Shown one piece after another: positions 36,914 through 45,866 of a stretch of DNA of 64,000 nucleotides. The notes below the pieces were generated by a model that did not search any database, was not told the origin of the DNA, and saw nothing but the letters and a program-made list of their open reading frames with translations. The stretch comes from Microbacterium hatanonis (GTDB taxonomy: Bacteria; Actinomycetota; Actinomycetes; Actinomycetales; Microbacteriaceae), in assembly GCF_008017415.1 (NCBI RefSeq), contig NZ_VRSV01000001.1, positions 930,001-994,000 of the forward strand. Reading direction: 5' to 3'. The position numbers were made by a program, and so were the translations under genes. Positions within the stretch are counted from its first letter, which is position 1; each line of letters opens with the position of its first letter.

Positions 36914-37345
36914 GTGCGTACCAACGTCGGTCTCTGGTGGATGCTGTCCGCCTTCTTCCTCCTCCTCGCGGTCGTCTACACCGTCTGGTCGCTGCTCTAC
37001 TACCAGGGTGAGTTCGTCAACCGCATCGAGTGGGTCGGCTCGACGGCGCTGCTGTTCACCTCGATCATGTCCGCCCTCATCGCGTACTACGTCCAGCACG
37101 TGCACCGGGCGCAGGGCGGCGAGCTGCCGGAAGACGTGCTCACCGCCGACATCGACGACGGAGACCCCGAACTTGGCGAGTTCAGCCCGTGGTCGTGGTG
37201 GCCGCTCGTGCTGGCCGGGTCGGCTGCGGTCGCGATCCTCGGTCTGGCCGTCGGCACGTTCCTGATGCCCATCGGGCTTGCTCTGTTCGCTGTCGCCATC
37301 GTCGGCTGGGTGTTCGAGTACTACCGCGGGTACTTCGCGCGCTGA
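36914..37345 (+). CDS. ctaF: Cytochrome c oxidase subunit IV, actinobacterial type
   Basis: 143 aa with four hydrophobic helices and the conserved ends MRTNVGLWWMLSAFFLLLA and VGWVFEYYRGYFAR. This subunit is specific to the actinobacterial aa3 oxidase and bcc-aa3 supercomplex. GTG directly after the ctaD stop. Confidence 0.93.
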   Translation: MRTNVGLWWMLSAFFLLLAVVYTVWSLLYYQGEFVNRIEWVGSTALLFTSIMSALIAYYVQHVHRAQGGELPEDVLTADIDDGDPELGEFSPWSWWPLVLAGSAAVAILGLAVGTFLMPIGLALFAVAIVGWVFEYYRGYFAR

Positions 37346-37349
37346 CCTC

Positions 37350-38138
37350 GTGCCCATCCGGCTGAGAGCGGCCGCCGTCTCCGATGTCGGCGTTCACCGC
37401 GAGACGAATCAGGATGCGGCGTTCACCGCACCCTGGGGAGCAGCGGTCGCCGACGGCGTCGGAGGCGGACCGTCAGGCGATCTCGCCTCGGCCGCCCTCG
37501 TGCACCGTCTGGTCGCCGAAGGGGCGATGATCCCCGACCCTGAGACCCTCGTGGTGCGCATCCGAGAGGCGAACTGGGACATCCGTGCCCACGTCGAGCG
37601 TGATCCCGCCCTGCGGGGCATGGCGACCACTTTCACCGGCCTCTTCCTCGGAGCCGCCGGTGACCTGTTGCTGGCGCACACCGGCGACTCACGCGCGTAC
37701 CTGCTCCGAGACGGCTGGTTCACCCGGGAGACACGTGACGACTCGTACGTGCAGGCTCTGGTGGATCACGGGCTCCTCGCCCCCGAAGCCGCAGCCTCGC
37801 ACCCGCGACGCAACATCATCACGGCGTCGCTCGGGGGCGGTGAGGACGACACGATCTCGGTGCTCGAACGTCAGCCGGTCGTCGGTGACCGCTGGCTGCT
37901 GTGCAGCGACGGACTGACCGACTACGTGCCCGAGCTCGACATCGTGGAGCTGCTGCGTTCGGCCGATACGGCCGTCGACGCGGCCGCCGACATCGTCGCC
38001 CTCGCGCTCGAGGCGGGCACGCGTGACAACGTGACCGCCGTCGTCTGCGACGTCGTCGACACCGAGGCGGGGGCGGAGCATCCCGTGTTCTACGGCTCCG
38101 CCGGTCGCTACTTCGCCGAGGACGTCGAGACCGCCTGA
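37350..38138 (+). CDS. PP2C-family protein phosphatase
   Basis: 262 aa Mg/Mn-dependent Ser/Thr phosphatase. Metal and phosphate residues: GVHRETNQDAAF, VADGVGGGPSGDLAS, AHTGDSRAYLLRDG, LLCSDGLTDYV and GTRDNVTAVV. It starts 5 bases after ctaF and is probably cotranscribed with the oxidase, a curious partner; it may counteract the kinase at 1-1024 (inference). The 3' end overlaps the convergent rhodanese gene by 31 bases. The longer upstream frame overlaps ctaF and is not conserved. Confidence 0.9.
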   Translation: MPIRLRAAAVSDVGVHRETNQDAAFTAPWGAAVADGVGGGPSGDLASAALVHRLVAEGAMIPDPETLVVRIREANWDIRAHVERDPALRGMATTFTGLFLGAAGDLLLAHTGDSRAYLLRDGWFTRETRDDSYVQALVDHGLLAPEAAASHPRRNIITASLGGGEDDTISVLERQPVVGDRWLLCSDGLTDYVPELDIVELLRSADTAVDAAADIVALALEAGTRDNVTAVVCDVVDTEAGAEHPVFYGSAGRYFAEDVETA

Positions 38139-38557
38139 GCGTGGCGTTCGGCTGCGCGTCTGAGGACGGTGACGAGCGGGTCGAAGGTGCGGGGGAGCGG
38201 TCCGTCGTCGTTCTCGGTGGGCTGTCCTTCGCGTGCCCAGTACTCGTACCCGCCGATCATCTCTTTCACGGTGAACCCGAGTCGAGCGAACGCCAGAGCC
38301 CCGCGCACGCCGCCGTTGCACCCCGGGCTCCAGCAGTACACCACCACGGGGATCGCGAGGTCGAACTCGTCGAGCGCCCGCGAGGAGATCTCACCGTGGG
38401 GGAGGTGCAGGGCGCCGCTGATGCGCCCCTGGCGCCAGGCCTCGTCGTTGCGCACGTCGACCAGCACGAACTCGCGCCCGGCGCGCTGCTCGGCGTACAC
38501 GTCGGCGGGATCGGTCTCGTGTGCGAGGCGAGCGGCGAAGTAGTCGGGGTTCGTCAT
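38108..38557 (-). CDS. Rhodanese-like domain protein
   Basis: 149 aa. Single rhodanese domain: VLVDVRNDEAWRQGRISGALHLP, then the active-site loop YCWSPGCNGG with the catalytic cysteine (about residue 74) and a second cysteine. The C-terminal 40 residues are not part of the domain. Likely sulfur transfer or redox sensing; substrate unknown. Leaderless ATG. Confidence 0.85.
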   Translation of the reverse strand: MTNPDYFAARLAHETDPADVYAEQRAGREFVLVDVRNDEAWRQGRISGALHLPHGEISSRALDEFDLAIPVVVYCWSPGCNGGVRGALAFARLGFTVKEMIGGYEYWAREGQPTENDDGPLPRTFDPLVTVLRRAAERHAQAVSTSSAK

Positions 38558-38563
38558 GGTTCG

Positions 38564-38569
38564 ACGTTA
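38564..38569 (-). promoter_or_regulatory. -10 element of the rhodanese gene (leaderless)
   Basis: TAACGT on the minus strand, 6 bases (CGAACC) before ATG 38557. Confidence 0.55.
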
Positions 38570-38647
38570 GGTCGCGGGCGGCGGCGGCACGAGCGTTCGA
38601 GGTGCCAGTCGGCGGAGGAATACGGACACCGCGGACCGCGGAGCGTA

Positions 38648-38694
38648 AAACGACGGACGCCCCGGTCCGTACCTCGTAAGAGGCAGGCCGGGGC
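38648..38694 (-). terminator. Terminator of the ctaE-qcrCAB operon
   Basis: GCCCCGG / CCGGGGC arms (38659-38665, 38688-38694) with a 22-base loop, followed on the minus strand by GTCGTTTTAC. Placed 15 bases after the qcrB stop. Confidence 0.6.
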
Positions 38695-38709
38695 ATCCGA
38701 TCAGCAGGG

Positions 38710-40569
38710 CTACTTCTCGTCGTCCTTCTGAGGATCCTTCTTCTCGGACGAGTTGGTCTCGTCGAGGATCTTCGGGGCGCGCATCTCCACGTCGGCCCGC
38801 TCGTCGTGCGGGGCCATCACGGGGCGGCCGTCTTCCGCTGCACGCTCGCGGGCTCCTTCGATCTCGAGCGCCTCTTCTTCGTCGAGGTGCTCGATCTCGT
38901 GGTGCTGGTGCGCTGCCGCCGCGTCGAGCTCTGCCTGCGACAGCGGAGCGAGACGGTCTTCGAAGAACCAGCGCGAGATGCCGGCGCGAAGGTTCTCGTG
39001 CCACGGGATGTGGCCCTTCGCGTTCGGGCGCACGACGAGCGGTTCGTAGCCGTCGTTCGCGACGAGCTTCCAGCGATCGAACTCGTCGACCGGCTGGTGG
39101 ACCTCGATGTATTCGCCACCGGGGAGGCGGACAATGCGGCCCGACTCGTATCCGTGGAGGACGATCTCGCGGTCCTTCTTCTGCAGCGCGATGCAGATGC
39201 GCTTGGTGACGAAGTAGGCGATGATCGGGCCGAGGATCAGCAGGGCTTGCAGGGTGTGGATGACGCCCTCCATCGTGACCCAGAAGTGCGTCGCGATGAT
39301 GTCGGACGATGCCGCCGCCCACAGCACGGCGTAGAAGGTCACGCCGGCGGCGCCGATCGCGGTGCGCGTCGCGGCGTTGCGCGGACGCTGAGCGATGTGG
39401 TGCTCGCGCTTGTCGCCGGTGACCCACGCCTCGATGAAGGGGTAGATCATGACGAGCACGATGAACAGGCCCAGGATGGCGAGCGGGAGGATGATGTTCC
39501 ACGAGAAGGTGTGGTCGAACAGCACCGTCTCCAGGTGCGGCGGCACGAGACGCAGGGCGCCGTCGGCGAAGCCGATGTACCAGTCGGGCTGCGTACCCGC
39601 CGACACCGGTGACGGGTCGTAGGGCCCGTAGTTCCAGATCGGGTTGATCGTGAACAGCGCGGCGATCGTGACGATCACACCGAAGACGATGAAGAAGAAT
39701 CCACCCATCTTCGACGCGTACACCGGGAGGATCGGGTAGCCCACGACGTTGCTGTTCGTGCGGGCGGGCCCGGCGAACTGCGTGTGCTTGTTGACGATCA
39801 TGAGCATGAGGTGCACGGCCAGCAGCGCCACGAGGATCGCGGGGAGCAAGAGGATGTGCAGCGTGTAGAGTCGTCCGACGATCGCCGTTCCCGGGAACTC
39901 TCCACCGAAGAGCAGGAACGAGATCCAGGTGCCCACCAGCGGGATGCCCTTGACCATGCCGTCGATGATGCGCAGACCGTTACCGGAGAGCAGATCGTCG
40001 GGGAGCGAGTAGCCGGTGAAGCCCTCTGCCATCGCGAGGATGAAGAGGATGAAGCCGATCACCCAGTTGAGCTCGCGGGGCTTGCGGAACGCGCCCGTGA
40101 AGAAGACGCGCAGCATGTGCACGCCGATACCGGCGATGAACGTCAGTGCAGCCCAGTGGTGGATCTGCCGGACGAGCAGACCGCCGCGCATGTCGAACGA
40201 GATGCGCAGCGTCGAGTCCATCGCGGCCGACATGGCGATTCCGCGCATCGGCTCGTAGGCGCCGTCGTAGTGCGTCTCGACCATCGAGGCCTGGAAGAAG
40301 AACGTCAGGAACGTTCCCGAGAGCAGCACGACGACGAAGCTCCACAGAGCGACCTCGCCGAGCATGAACGACCAGTGGTCGGGGAAGATCTTGCGTCCGA
40401 GCTCCTTGACGAGGCCGGAGATGCTCGTGCGCTCGTCGAGGTAGTTGGCTGCGGCGCCGACGAATCGGCCGCCCAGCGGCTTGCCGTCGCGCCCGGCCTC
40501 GGGCTTCGGCGTCTCGGTCACCGCCGGTTCGAGGGTGACGTTATCGGTGGGGTGAGATCCGGTACTCAA
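38710..40569 (-). CDS. qcrB: Cytochrome bc complex cytochrome b subunit
   Basis: 619 aa; quinol oxidation subunit with two b haems. Haem histidines in RQIHHWAALTFIAGIGVHM and RLYTLHILLLPAILVALLAVH; the Q-site motif appears as PDWY in TQPDWYIGF in place of canonical PEWY. After the last helix is a long charged tail of about 150 residues ending EKKDPQKDDEK. The start is a TTG at 40569, which shares TGA with the qcrA stop (TTGA); an in-frame GTG 16 codons in is the alternative. Target of bcc inhibitors in mycobacteria. Confidence 0.93.
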   Translation of the reverse strand: MSTGSHPTDNVTLEPAVTETPKPEAGRDGKPLGGRFVGAAANYLDERTSISGLVKELGRKIFPDHWSFMLGEVALWSFVVVLLSGTFLTFFFQASMVETHYDGAYEPMRGIAMSAAMDSTLRISFDMRGGLLVRQIHHWAALTFIAGIGVHMLRVFFTGAFRKPRELNWVIGFILFILAMAEGFTGYSLPDDLLSGNGLRIIDGMVKGIPLVGTWISFLLFGGEFPGTAIVGRLYTLHILLLPAILVALLAVHLMLMIVNKHTQFAGPARTNSNVVGYPILPVYASKMGGFFFIVFGVIVTIAALFTINPIWNYGPYDPSPVSAGTQPDWYIGFADGALRLVPPHLETVLFDHTFSWNIILPLAILGLFIVLVMIYPFIEAWVTGDKREHHIAQRPRNAATRTAIGAAGVTFYAVLWAAASSDIIATHFWVTMEGVIHTLQALLILGPIIAYFVTKRICIALQKKDREIVLHGYESGRIVRLPGGEYIEVHQPVDEFDRWKLVANDGYEPLVVRPNAKGHIPWHENLRAGISRWFFEDRLAPLSQAELDAAAAHQHHEIEHLDEEEALEIEGARERAAEDGRPVMAPHDERADVEMRAPKILDETNSSEKKDPQKDDEK

Positions 40570-41645
40570 TGACGCTCCCAGAAGCTCGGTCCGACGGGTT
40601 CGGTGAAGTCGCTACGAGCGACGAGGTAGCCCTCGTCGTCGACGGTGATGGGCAGCTGCGGCAGCGGACGCGCGGCGGGCCCGAAGATGACCTTCGCGCC
40701 GTCGGCCACGTCGAACTGCGACTGGTGGCAGGGGCAGAGAAGGTGGTGGGTCTGCTGCTCGTAGAGGGCCACGGGGCAGCCGACGTGCGTGCAGACCTTG
40801 GAGTACGCGACGATGCCGTCGTACGACCAGTCCTTCTTGTCGTCGGCCTCGGTGAGCTGCTCGGGGAGCATGCGCATGAGCAGCACGATCGCCTTGGCCT
40901 TCTCTTCGAGGTAGCCCTCGTCGTGACCGAGGTCGGCGAGCTCTTCGGGGATGACGTGGAAGGCGGAGCCGAGGGTGACGTCCGCGGCGCGGATGCGACG
41001 GCCCGACGGGTCGTGGGCGAGGTGCGAGCCCTCTTTCCACATGGTGTGGCTCAGGAGGGCCACCGGGTTGCCCGCGATGGGGTTCTCGGGGGAGTTCTCC
41101 GGTGCGAGGCCACGGAAGAGTGTGATGCCGGGGATCACCGAGGCGACCAGGGCGGCGAAGAGGGAGTTCCGGATGACCTCGCGGCGCCCGAAGCCCGACT
41201 CCTCGTTCGCGTCGACGAAGACGTTGATCGCGCCTTCACGCGTCGCATCGCGACCGCGCGTCGCGTGACGCGGCTCGATGTACTCCTTGTCGGACATGAC
41301 GGCCTTCGACCAGTGGATCGCGCCGATGCCGATGGCCAGCAGGGCGAAGCCGATGCCGAGTCCGATGAAGAGGTTGTTGTTGCGGATGTCGATCATCTCG
41401 CCCGACTCGATCGGGAAGATCATGTAGGCGATGCTGGCCCAGAGGCTGGCGGCGACCGACAGGTAGAACAGCGTGTAGACCGTGCGGACCGCTCGGCGCA
41501 TGGCCTTCGGGTCCTGGTCGGTGACGCGGTGACGGTGGGGCGGCAGCTCCGGACCCTGCACGGGGTCGGGCACCACGACAGCGAGCCCGGAGGCGGGCTT
41601 CCATGAAGCCCTCTCGTGCTCGAGCGCGTCTTCCTCGTGTGCCAT
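40566..41645 (-). CDS. qcrA: Rieske iron-sulfur subunit
   Basis: 359 aa. Three membrane helices in the N-terminal half (actinobacterial type, longer than the usual one-helix Rieske), then the 2Fe-2S motifs CTHVGCPVALYE and CPCHQSQFDVADG with their Cys-His pairs, plus the disulfide cysteines. It takes electrons from menaquinol for QcrC. ATG start after a GAGCAAC; overlaps qcrB. Confidence 0.95.
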   Translation of the reverse strand: MAHEEDALEHERASWKPASGLAVVVPDPVQGPELPPHRHRVTDQDPKAMRRAVRTVYTLFYLSVAASLWASIAYMIFPIESGEMIDIRNNNLFIGLGIGFALLAIGIGAIHWSKAVMSDKEYIEPRHATRGRDATREGAINVFVDANEESGFGRREVIRNSLFAALVASVIPGITLFRGLAPENSPENPIAGNPVALLSHTMWKEGSHLAHDPSGRRIRAADVTLGSAFHVIPEELADLGHDEGYLEEKAKAIVLLMRMLPEQLTEADDKKDWSYDGIVAYSKVCTHVGCPVALYEQQTHHLLCPCHQSQFDVADGAKVIFGPAARPLPQLPITVDDEGYLVARSDFTEPVGPSFWERH

Positions 41646-41690
41646 GTTGCTCCTCGTGCGTGTGATGTGTCGTGCGGGCGTCGGTCGAAA

Positions 41691-42494
41691 CTAGTTCGAC
41701 TTCGCCGTGATCCAGACGGTGAGGGCGATCAGCGAACCGATGCCGAACACCCAGATGAACAGGCCCTCGGAGACGGGGCCGAGCGAACCCAGCGTGAAGC
41801 CGCCGACCGACGGGCTCTCCTGGTTGTACATCAGGTAGGAGATGATGTCGCGCTTGTCTTCGACGGTCAGGTTCAGGTTGTTGAAGACGGGCATGTTCTG
41901 CGGGCCGGTGACCATGGCGGCGTACATGTTGACCGGGGTCGTGGTGTGCAGGTTGGGGGCGTACTTGCCCTCGGTCAGCGCACCGCCGGCGCCGGCGACG
42001 TTGTGGCACATCGCGCAGTTGATGCGGAACAGCTCGGCACCGTTGGCGAGGTCGCCTTCGCCGTCGAGGGTCTCGTCGTCGGGGAACGTCGGGCCGGGCG
42101 ACGTCGACTGGACGTACTTGCCGATCGCGTCGATCTGCTCCTCGGTGAACTGGACGGGCTTCTGGGGAGCCTGCGGAGCCTGCGCCTGCAGCGGCATGCG
42201 TCCGGTGGAGACCTGGAAGTGCACCGACAGCTCGCCGGCGCCGTAGAGCGACGGCCCGGCCTCGGACCCCTGCAGATCCATGCCGTGGCAGGTCGCGCAG
42301 TTCGCCTGGAAGAGCTTCTGGCCGTCTTCGACGGTCAGCGTGGACGTCGTCGTGGAGTTGTCGTCGGTCGCGGCCATCGCGGCGGATGCACCGGCGTAGA
42401 TGCCGCCGGTGAGGAGCAGGCCGATGCCGATGAGTGCGGCCGCTGCCAGGGGGCTTCGGCGGCCGTTGGAGCGGCGCTTCTTCTCTCGTGCCAT
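41691..42494 (-). CDS. qcrC: Di-haem cytochrome c subunit
   Basis: 267 aa. Basic N-terminus plus one membrane helix (ALIGIGLLLTGGIYAGASAA), then two class I cytochrome c domains, each with CXXCH (CATCHGM, about 65; CAMCHNV, about 162) and later methionine ligands, and a C-terminal helix (FIWVFGIGSLIALTVWI). The second haem takes the place of a soluble cytochrome c and connects directly to CtaC: the hallmark of the bcc-aa3 supercomplex. Confidence 0.95.
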   Translation of the reverse strand: MAREKKRRSNGRRSPLAAAALIGIGLLLTGGIYAGASAAMAATDDNSTTTSTLTVEDGQKLFQANCATCHGMDLQGSEAGPSLYGAGELSVHFQVSTGRMPLQAQAPQAPQKPVQFTEEQIDAIGKYVQSTSPGPTFPDDETLDGEGDLANGAELFRINCAMCHNVAGAGGALTEGKYAPNLHTTTPVNMYAAMVTGPQNMPVFNNLNLTVEDKRDIISYLMYNQESPSVGGFTLGSLGPVSEGLFIWVFGIGSLIALTVWITAKSN

Positions 42495-42513
42495 GTCGGG
42501 GTGCAGCTCCGCT

Positions 42514-43143
42514 CTATTTCAGGAAGTAGATGACAGCGAACAGGGCGATCCAGACCACGTCGACGAAGTGCCAGTAGTACGACACGACGATGGCGGTGGT
42601 CATCTCTTTGCGCCCGAAGTTCTTCACGGCGTACGCACGACCGATCACGAGGAGGAAGGCGATGAGGCCACCCGTGACGTGGAGGGCGTGGAAGCCGGTG
42701 GTCAGGTAGAAGGCCGACGCATATGCGTTGGCGGTGATGGGCATGCCCTCGGCGACGAGCTGGGCGTACTCCCACACCTGTCCGGAGACGAAGATCGCGC
42801 CGAGCGCGAAGGTGAGGAAGAACCACTCGACCATGCCCCAGCCGAGCATTCCGCGCTTCTTGGTGGAGTAGGGCTGGTACCGCTCGGCGGCGAACACGCC
42901 CATCTGGCAGGTCACCGACGACAGCACGAGGATGATCGTGTTGCCCAGCGCGTACGGAACGTTCAGCAGCGCGCTCTCCTGCTCCCACAGACCGGAGGAG
43001 GTGCTGCGCAGCGTGAAGTAGATGGCGAACAGGCCGGCGAAGAACATGACCTCGCTGCCGAGCCAGACGATGGTGCCCACGGCAACCGGGTCCGGCCGCT
43101 TCACGGAGCGCAGAGCCTGGGAGTATGTCGCTGGGGTCGTCAC
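42514..43143 (-). CDS. ctaE: Cytochrome c oxidase subunit III
   Basis: 209 aa from the preferred GTG at 43143 (222 from 43182). Five to six membrane helices, with [31 protein letters not shown] and [15 protein letters not shown], all typical of subunit III. GTG 43143 was chosen because CATAAT lies 6 bases before it, implying a leaderless mRNA; the longer reading would start before the -10. First gene of ctaE-qcrC-qcrA-qcrB, diverging from trpD as in M. tuberculosis. Confidence 0.92.
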   Translation of the reverse strand: MTTPATYSQALRSVKRPDPVAVGTIVWLGSEVMFFAGLFAIYFTLRSTSSGLWEQESALLNVPYALGNTIILVLSSVTCQMGVFAAERYQPYSTKKRGMLGWGMVEWFFLTFALGAIFVSGQVWEYAQLVAEGMPITANAYASAFYLTTGFHALHVTGGLIAFLLVIGRAYAVKNFGRKEMTTAIVVSYYWHFVDVVWIALFAVIYFLK

Positions 43144-43149
43144 CTGACC

Positions 43150-43155
43150 ATTATG
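43150..43155 (-). promoter_or_regulatory. -10 element of ctaE (leaderless)
   Basis: CATAAT on the minus strand, 6 bases (GGTCAG) before GTG 43143. It decides between two candidate starts. Confidence 0.6.
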
Positions 43156-43301
43156 GACGATTTCGGCGTCGTAGTTTCGCACCGGCGGCCCAACAAACTG
43201 CTTCGTCTAACTAAGCAATGCCTAAGAATCGTCCGCGAGTTCACTGGATGCCGGGCCCGACGCGGGTGCGAGAACCGCACGGTCATGCGGGCGGCCCTCA
43301 C

Positions 43302-43307
43302 TAGGAT
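43302..43307 (+). promoter_or_regulatory. -10 element of trpD (leaderless)
   Basis: TAGGAT, 6 bases (CGAATC) before ATG 43314. With the ctaE element it bounds a 146-base divergent control region. Confidence 0.6.
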
Positions 43308-43313
43308 CGAATC

Positions 43314-44381
43314 ATGGCGGAGCGGTATTCCTGGCCCGAAATTCTCACGATGCTCCTCGACGGGCGCGACCTCAGCGTGTCGGAGTCGACATGGGCGATG
43401 CAGCAGGTGATGGCGGGCGACGCCACGGCCTCGCAGTTGGCGGGCTTCCTCGTGGCGCTGCGCGCGAAGGGCGAGACGGTCGATGAGATCGTCGGCTTCC
43501 GAGACGCGATCCTGGAGGCGGCGGTCGGGCTGCCGGTCAAGGCCGACGTGCTCGACATCGTGGGCACCGGAGGCGACCGCCACCGCACGGTCAACGTGTC
43601 GACGATGTCGGCGATCGTCGCCGCCGCGGCGGGTATCCCGGTCGTCAAGCACGGCAACCGCGCGGCCAGTTCGGCCTCCGGCTCGTCCGACGTGCTGAGC
43701 GAACTCGGCATCGACCTGACTCTCTCGCCGGAGGCGGTCGCCGAGACGCTCGAGCGCACCGGCCTCACGTTCGCGTTCGCGGCGGCGTTCCACCCCGGAT
43801 TCCGCCACGCCGGTCCGACGCGTGCCGAACTCGGCATACCGACGGTCTTCAACTTCCTCGGCCCCCTCTGCAACCCGGCGCGAGCAGAGGCGAATGCGGT
43901 GGGCGTGGCGCACCTCGATCGCGTCCCGCTGATCACGGGTGTCTTCCGCACGCGCGGCGCGACCGCGCTCGTCTTCCGCGGCGACGACGGGCTCGACGAG
44001 CTGACGACCACCGGCCACAGCCGCCTGTGGGAGGTCAGCCGGGGTGACGTGCACGAGCATGATCTCGACCCTCGCGACCTGGGCATCCGCTTCGCCGACC
44101 TCGACGACCTGCGCGGGGGGTCGCCCGCCGACAACGCCGCGGTCGTCCGGCGCGTGCTCGCCGGCGACAGCGGTGCGGTGCGCGATATCGTCCTTCTCAA
44201 TACGGCGGCGGGCATCGTCGCCTTCCGGCTCTTCGAGGACCCGACGCAGGCCCAGCGCCCGATCGTCGAGCGATTGGCGGAGGGGATGGCTGCTGCCGCT
44301 CAGGCCATCGACGACGGCAGGGCGGCGGCGAAGCTCGACGAGTGGGTCGAGACGACCCGGTCTCTCGCGACGGCGTCGTAG
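43314..44381 (+). CDS. trpD: Anthranilate phosphoribosyltransferase
   Basis: 355 aa; transfers phosphoribosyl to anthranilate in tryptophan synthesis. VGTGGDRHRTVNVSTMSAIV (PRPP loop GTGGD, about 84-88), KHGNRAASSASGSSDVLSELG and GPTRAELGIPTVFNFLGPL are the family signatures. Separate from other trp genes here; adjacency to ctaE is a fixed actinobacterial arrangement. Confidence 0.95.
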   Translation: MAERYSWPEILTMLLDGRDLSVSESTWAMQQVMAGDATASQLAGFLVALRAKGETVDEIVGFRDAILEAAVGLPVKADVLDIVGTGGDRHRTVNVSTMSAIVAAAAGIPVVKHGNRAASSASGSSDVLSELGIDLTLSPEAVAETLERTGLTFAFAAAFHPGFRHAGPTRAELGIPTVFNFLGPLCNPARAEANAVGVAHLDRVPLITGVFRTRGATALVFRGDDGLDELTTTGHSRLWEVSRGDVHEHDLDPRDLGIRFADLDDLRGGSPADNAAVVRRVLAGDSGAVRDIVLLNTAAGIVAFRLFEDPTQAQRPIVERLAEGMAAAAQAIDDGRAAAKLDEWVETTRSLATAS

Positions 44382-44412
44382 AGTCCGAACCGACGAGGGT
44401 GGGGAGATCGAC

Positions 44413-45405
44413 GTGGATCCGCTCGACGCACTGAACGAGATCGCGTACCTGCTCGAACGGGAGCGCTCCTCGCGCTACAAGTCGAAGGCGTTCCGCACGG
44501 CGGCGGAGGCCATCGCCGATCTCGACGACGCGGCCCGGCGCGAGCCGGGTCTGCGCCGCCGCAAGGGCATCGGCGACTCCACCTTCGCCGTGATCACCCA
44601 GGCGCTCGACGGGCGCGTACCCGACTATCTGGCGGACCTGAGGGAGAAGACCGGCGTCGCGGCCGGCTCCGAACTGCGGGGGCTGCTCCGGGGCGACCTC
44701 CACAGCCACAGCGAGTGGTCGGACGGTCTGACGCCGATCGAGCTCATGGTCGACGCGGGACGCCGCCTCGGGCACGAGTACCTGGCCTTGACCGACCACT
44801 CCCCGCGCCTACGCGTCGCGAACGGTCTGTCGCCCGAGAGGCTCCGCGACCAGATGGGGATCGTCGAAGGATTCCGCGGCGACGGCTTCACTCTTCTCAC
44901 CGGCATCGAGGTCGACATCCTCGACGACGGCGCGCTCGATCAGGAAGACGACCTGCTCGACGCCCTGGACGTGGTCGTCGCATCCGCCCATTCCCAACTG
45001 CGAATGGAGAGCGCGCCGATGACGCGTCGGTTGATCGGCGCTGTCTCGAACCCGAGGGTCGACGTGCTCGGTCACGTCACAGGTCGCCTCGTCGAGGGGG
45101 CGCGCGGAACGCGACCCCCCTCGACGTTCGACCCGCACGCCGTCTTCGCGGCGGCGGCGGAGCACGGTGTGGCGGTGGAGATCAACTCGCGTCCCGAGCG
45201 TCAGGATCCTCCCGACGAGCTGATCGCGATCGCCCTCGAGGCGGGCTGCCTGTTCTCGATCGACTCCGACGCGCACGCACCGGGCCAGCTCTCGCTCATC
45301 GACTACGGCGCCGCGCGTGCGGAGCGGGCGGGCGTGCCCGCCGATCGGGTCGTCACCACCTGGCCGCTCGACCGCCTGCGGGAGTGGCTCGACCGCCGGC
45401 GCTGA
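44413..45405 (+). CDS. PHP-domain phosphoesterase with HhH N-terminus
   Basis: 330 aa. N-terminal helix-hairpin-helix-like part (about 1-90, with LRRRKGIGDSTF) followed by a PHP domain with its metal ligands: GDLHSHSEWSDG, ALTDHSP, TGIEVDIL, ASAHSQL, LGHVTG, EINSRPERQDPP and SIDSDAH. This resembles the C-terminal part of PolX without the polymerase, a DNA 3'-end or phosphoesterase enzyme. GTG 44413 follows GGTGGGGAG; the long upstream frame lies inside trpD. Confidence 0.85.
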   Translation: MDPLDALNEIAYLLERERSSRYKSKAFRTAAEAIADLDDAARREPGLRRRKGIGDSTFAVITQALDGRVPDYLADLREKTGVAAGSELRGLLRGDLHSHSEWSDGLTPIELMVDAGRRLGHEYLALTDHSPRLRVANGLSPERLRDQMGIVEGFRGDGFTLLTGIEVDILDDGALDQEDDLLDALDVVVASAHSQLRMESAPMTRRLIGAVSNPRVDVLGHVTGRLVEGARGTRPPSTFDPHAVFAAAAEHGVAVEINSRPERQDPPDELIAIALEAGCLFSIDSDAHAPGQLSLIDYGAARAERAGVPADRVVTTWPLDRLREWLDRRR

Positions 45406-45416
45406 TCGCCGACCTT

Positions 45417-45737
45417 TCAGCCGGGCTGGGCGTTGGTGCGCAGCACCTCGAGCCGCGCGCGATACTCGGTCTCGTCGATGTCGCCCTTCGCGAACCGCTC
45501 GGCGAGGGTGGCCTCCGCCTGTTGCGCCGGACTGCGCCGACCGCCGGGTCCATAGCCGTTGGCTGCGGCGGCGCGTCGCCAGCGACGGCCGAAGACGGCG
45601 AAGAGCACGCCGATCAGCACGATCCAGAACAGGGGGATCAGCAAGAACCACCAGCCGAAGCCGGGGCCGCCGCCCCACCCTCCGGGATGATGGGCGGACA
45701 GGTGAGTGGCCGCCGCGGCCACCAGGGGTACGGACAT
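45417..45737 (-). CDS. SHOCT-domain membrane protein
   Basis: 106 aa. Gly/Trp-rich segment and one helix (FLLIPLFWIVLIGVLFAVF, about 32-50), then the SHOCT motif LAERFAKGDIDETEYRARLEVL (about 76-97), a short oligomerisation helix pair. ATG 45737 has GGAGAGGA upstream; 31 upstream codons without a ribosome site were dropped. Function unknown. Confidence 0.82.
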   Translation of the reverse strand: MSVPLVAAAATHLSAHHPGGWGGGPGFGWWFLLIPLFWIVLIGVLFAVFGRRWRRAAAANGYGPGGRRSPAQQAEATLAERFAKGDIDETEYRARLEVLRTNAQPG

Positions 45738-45866
45738 GGAGTTCCTCTCCGTCGGGCCGCGGATGATCGCGACCGGATGCGTCGAGTCCACTCCCATCGC
45801 CGTCGTCGCGAATCCGCACGGGGGAGGCACTTCGCGTGCATCCGGCGGAGTAGCGTCGGTCGGCCT

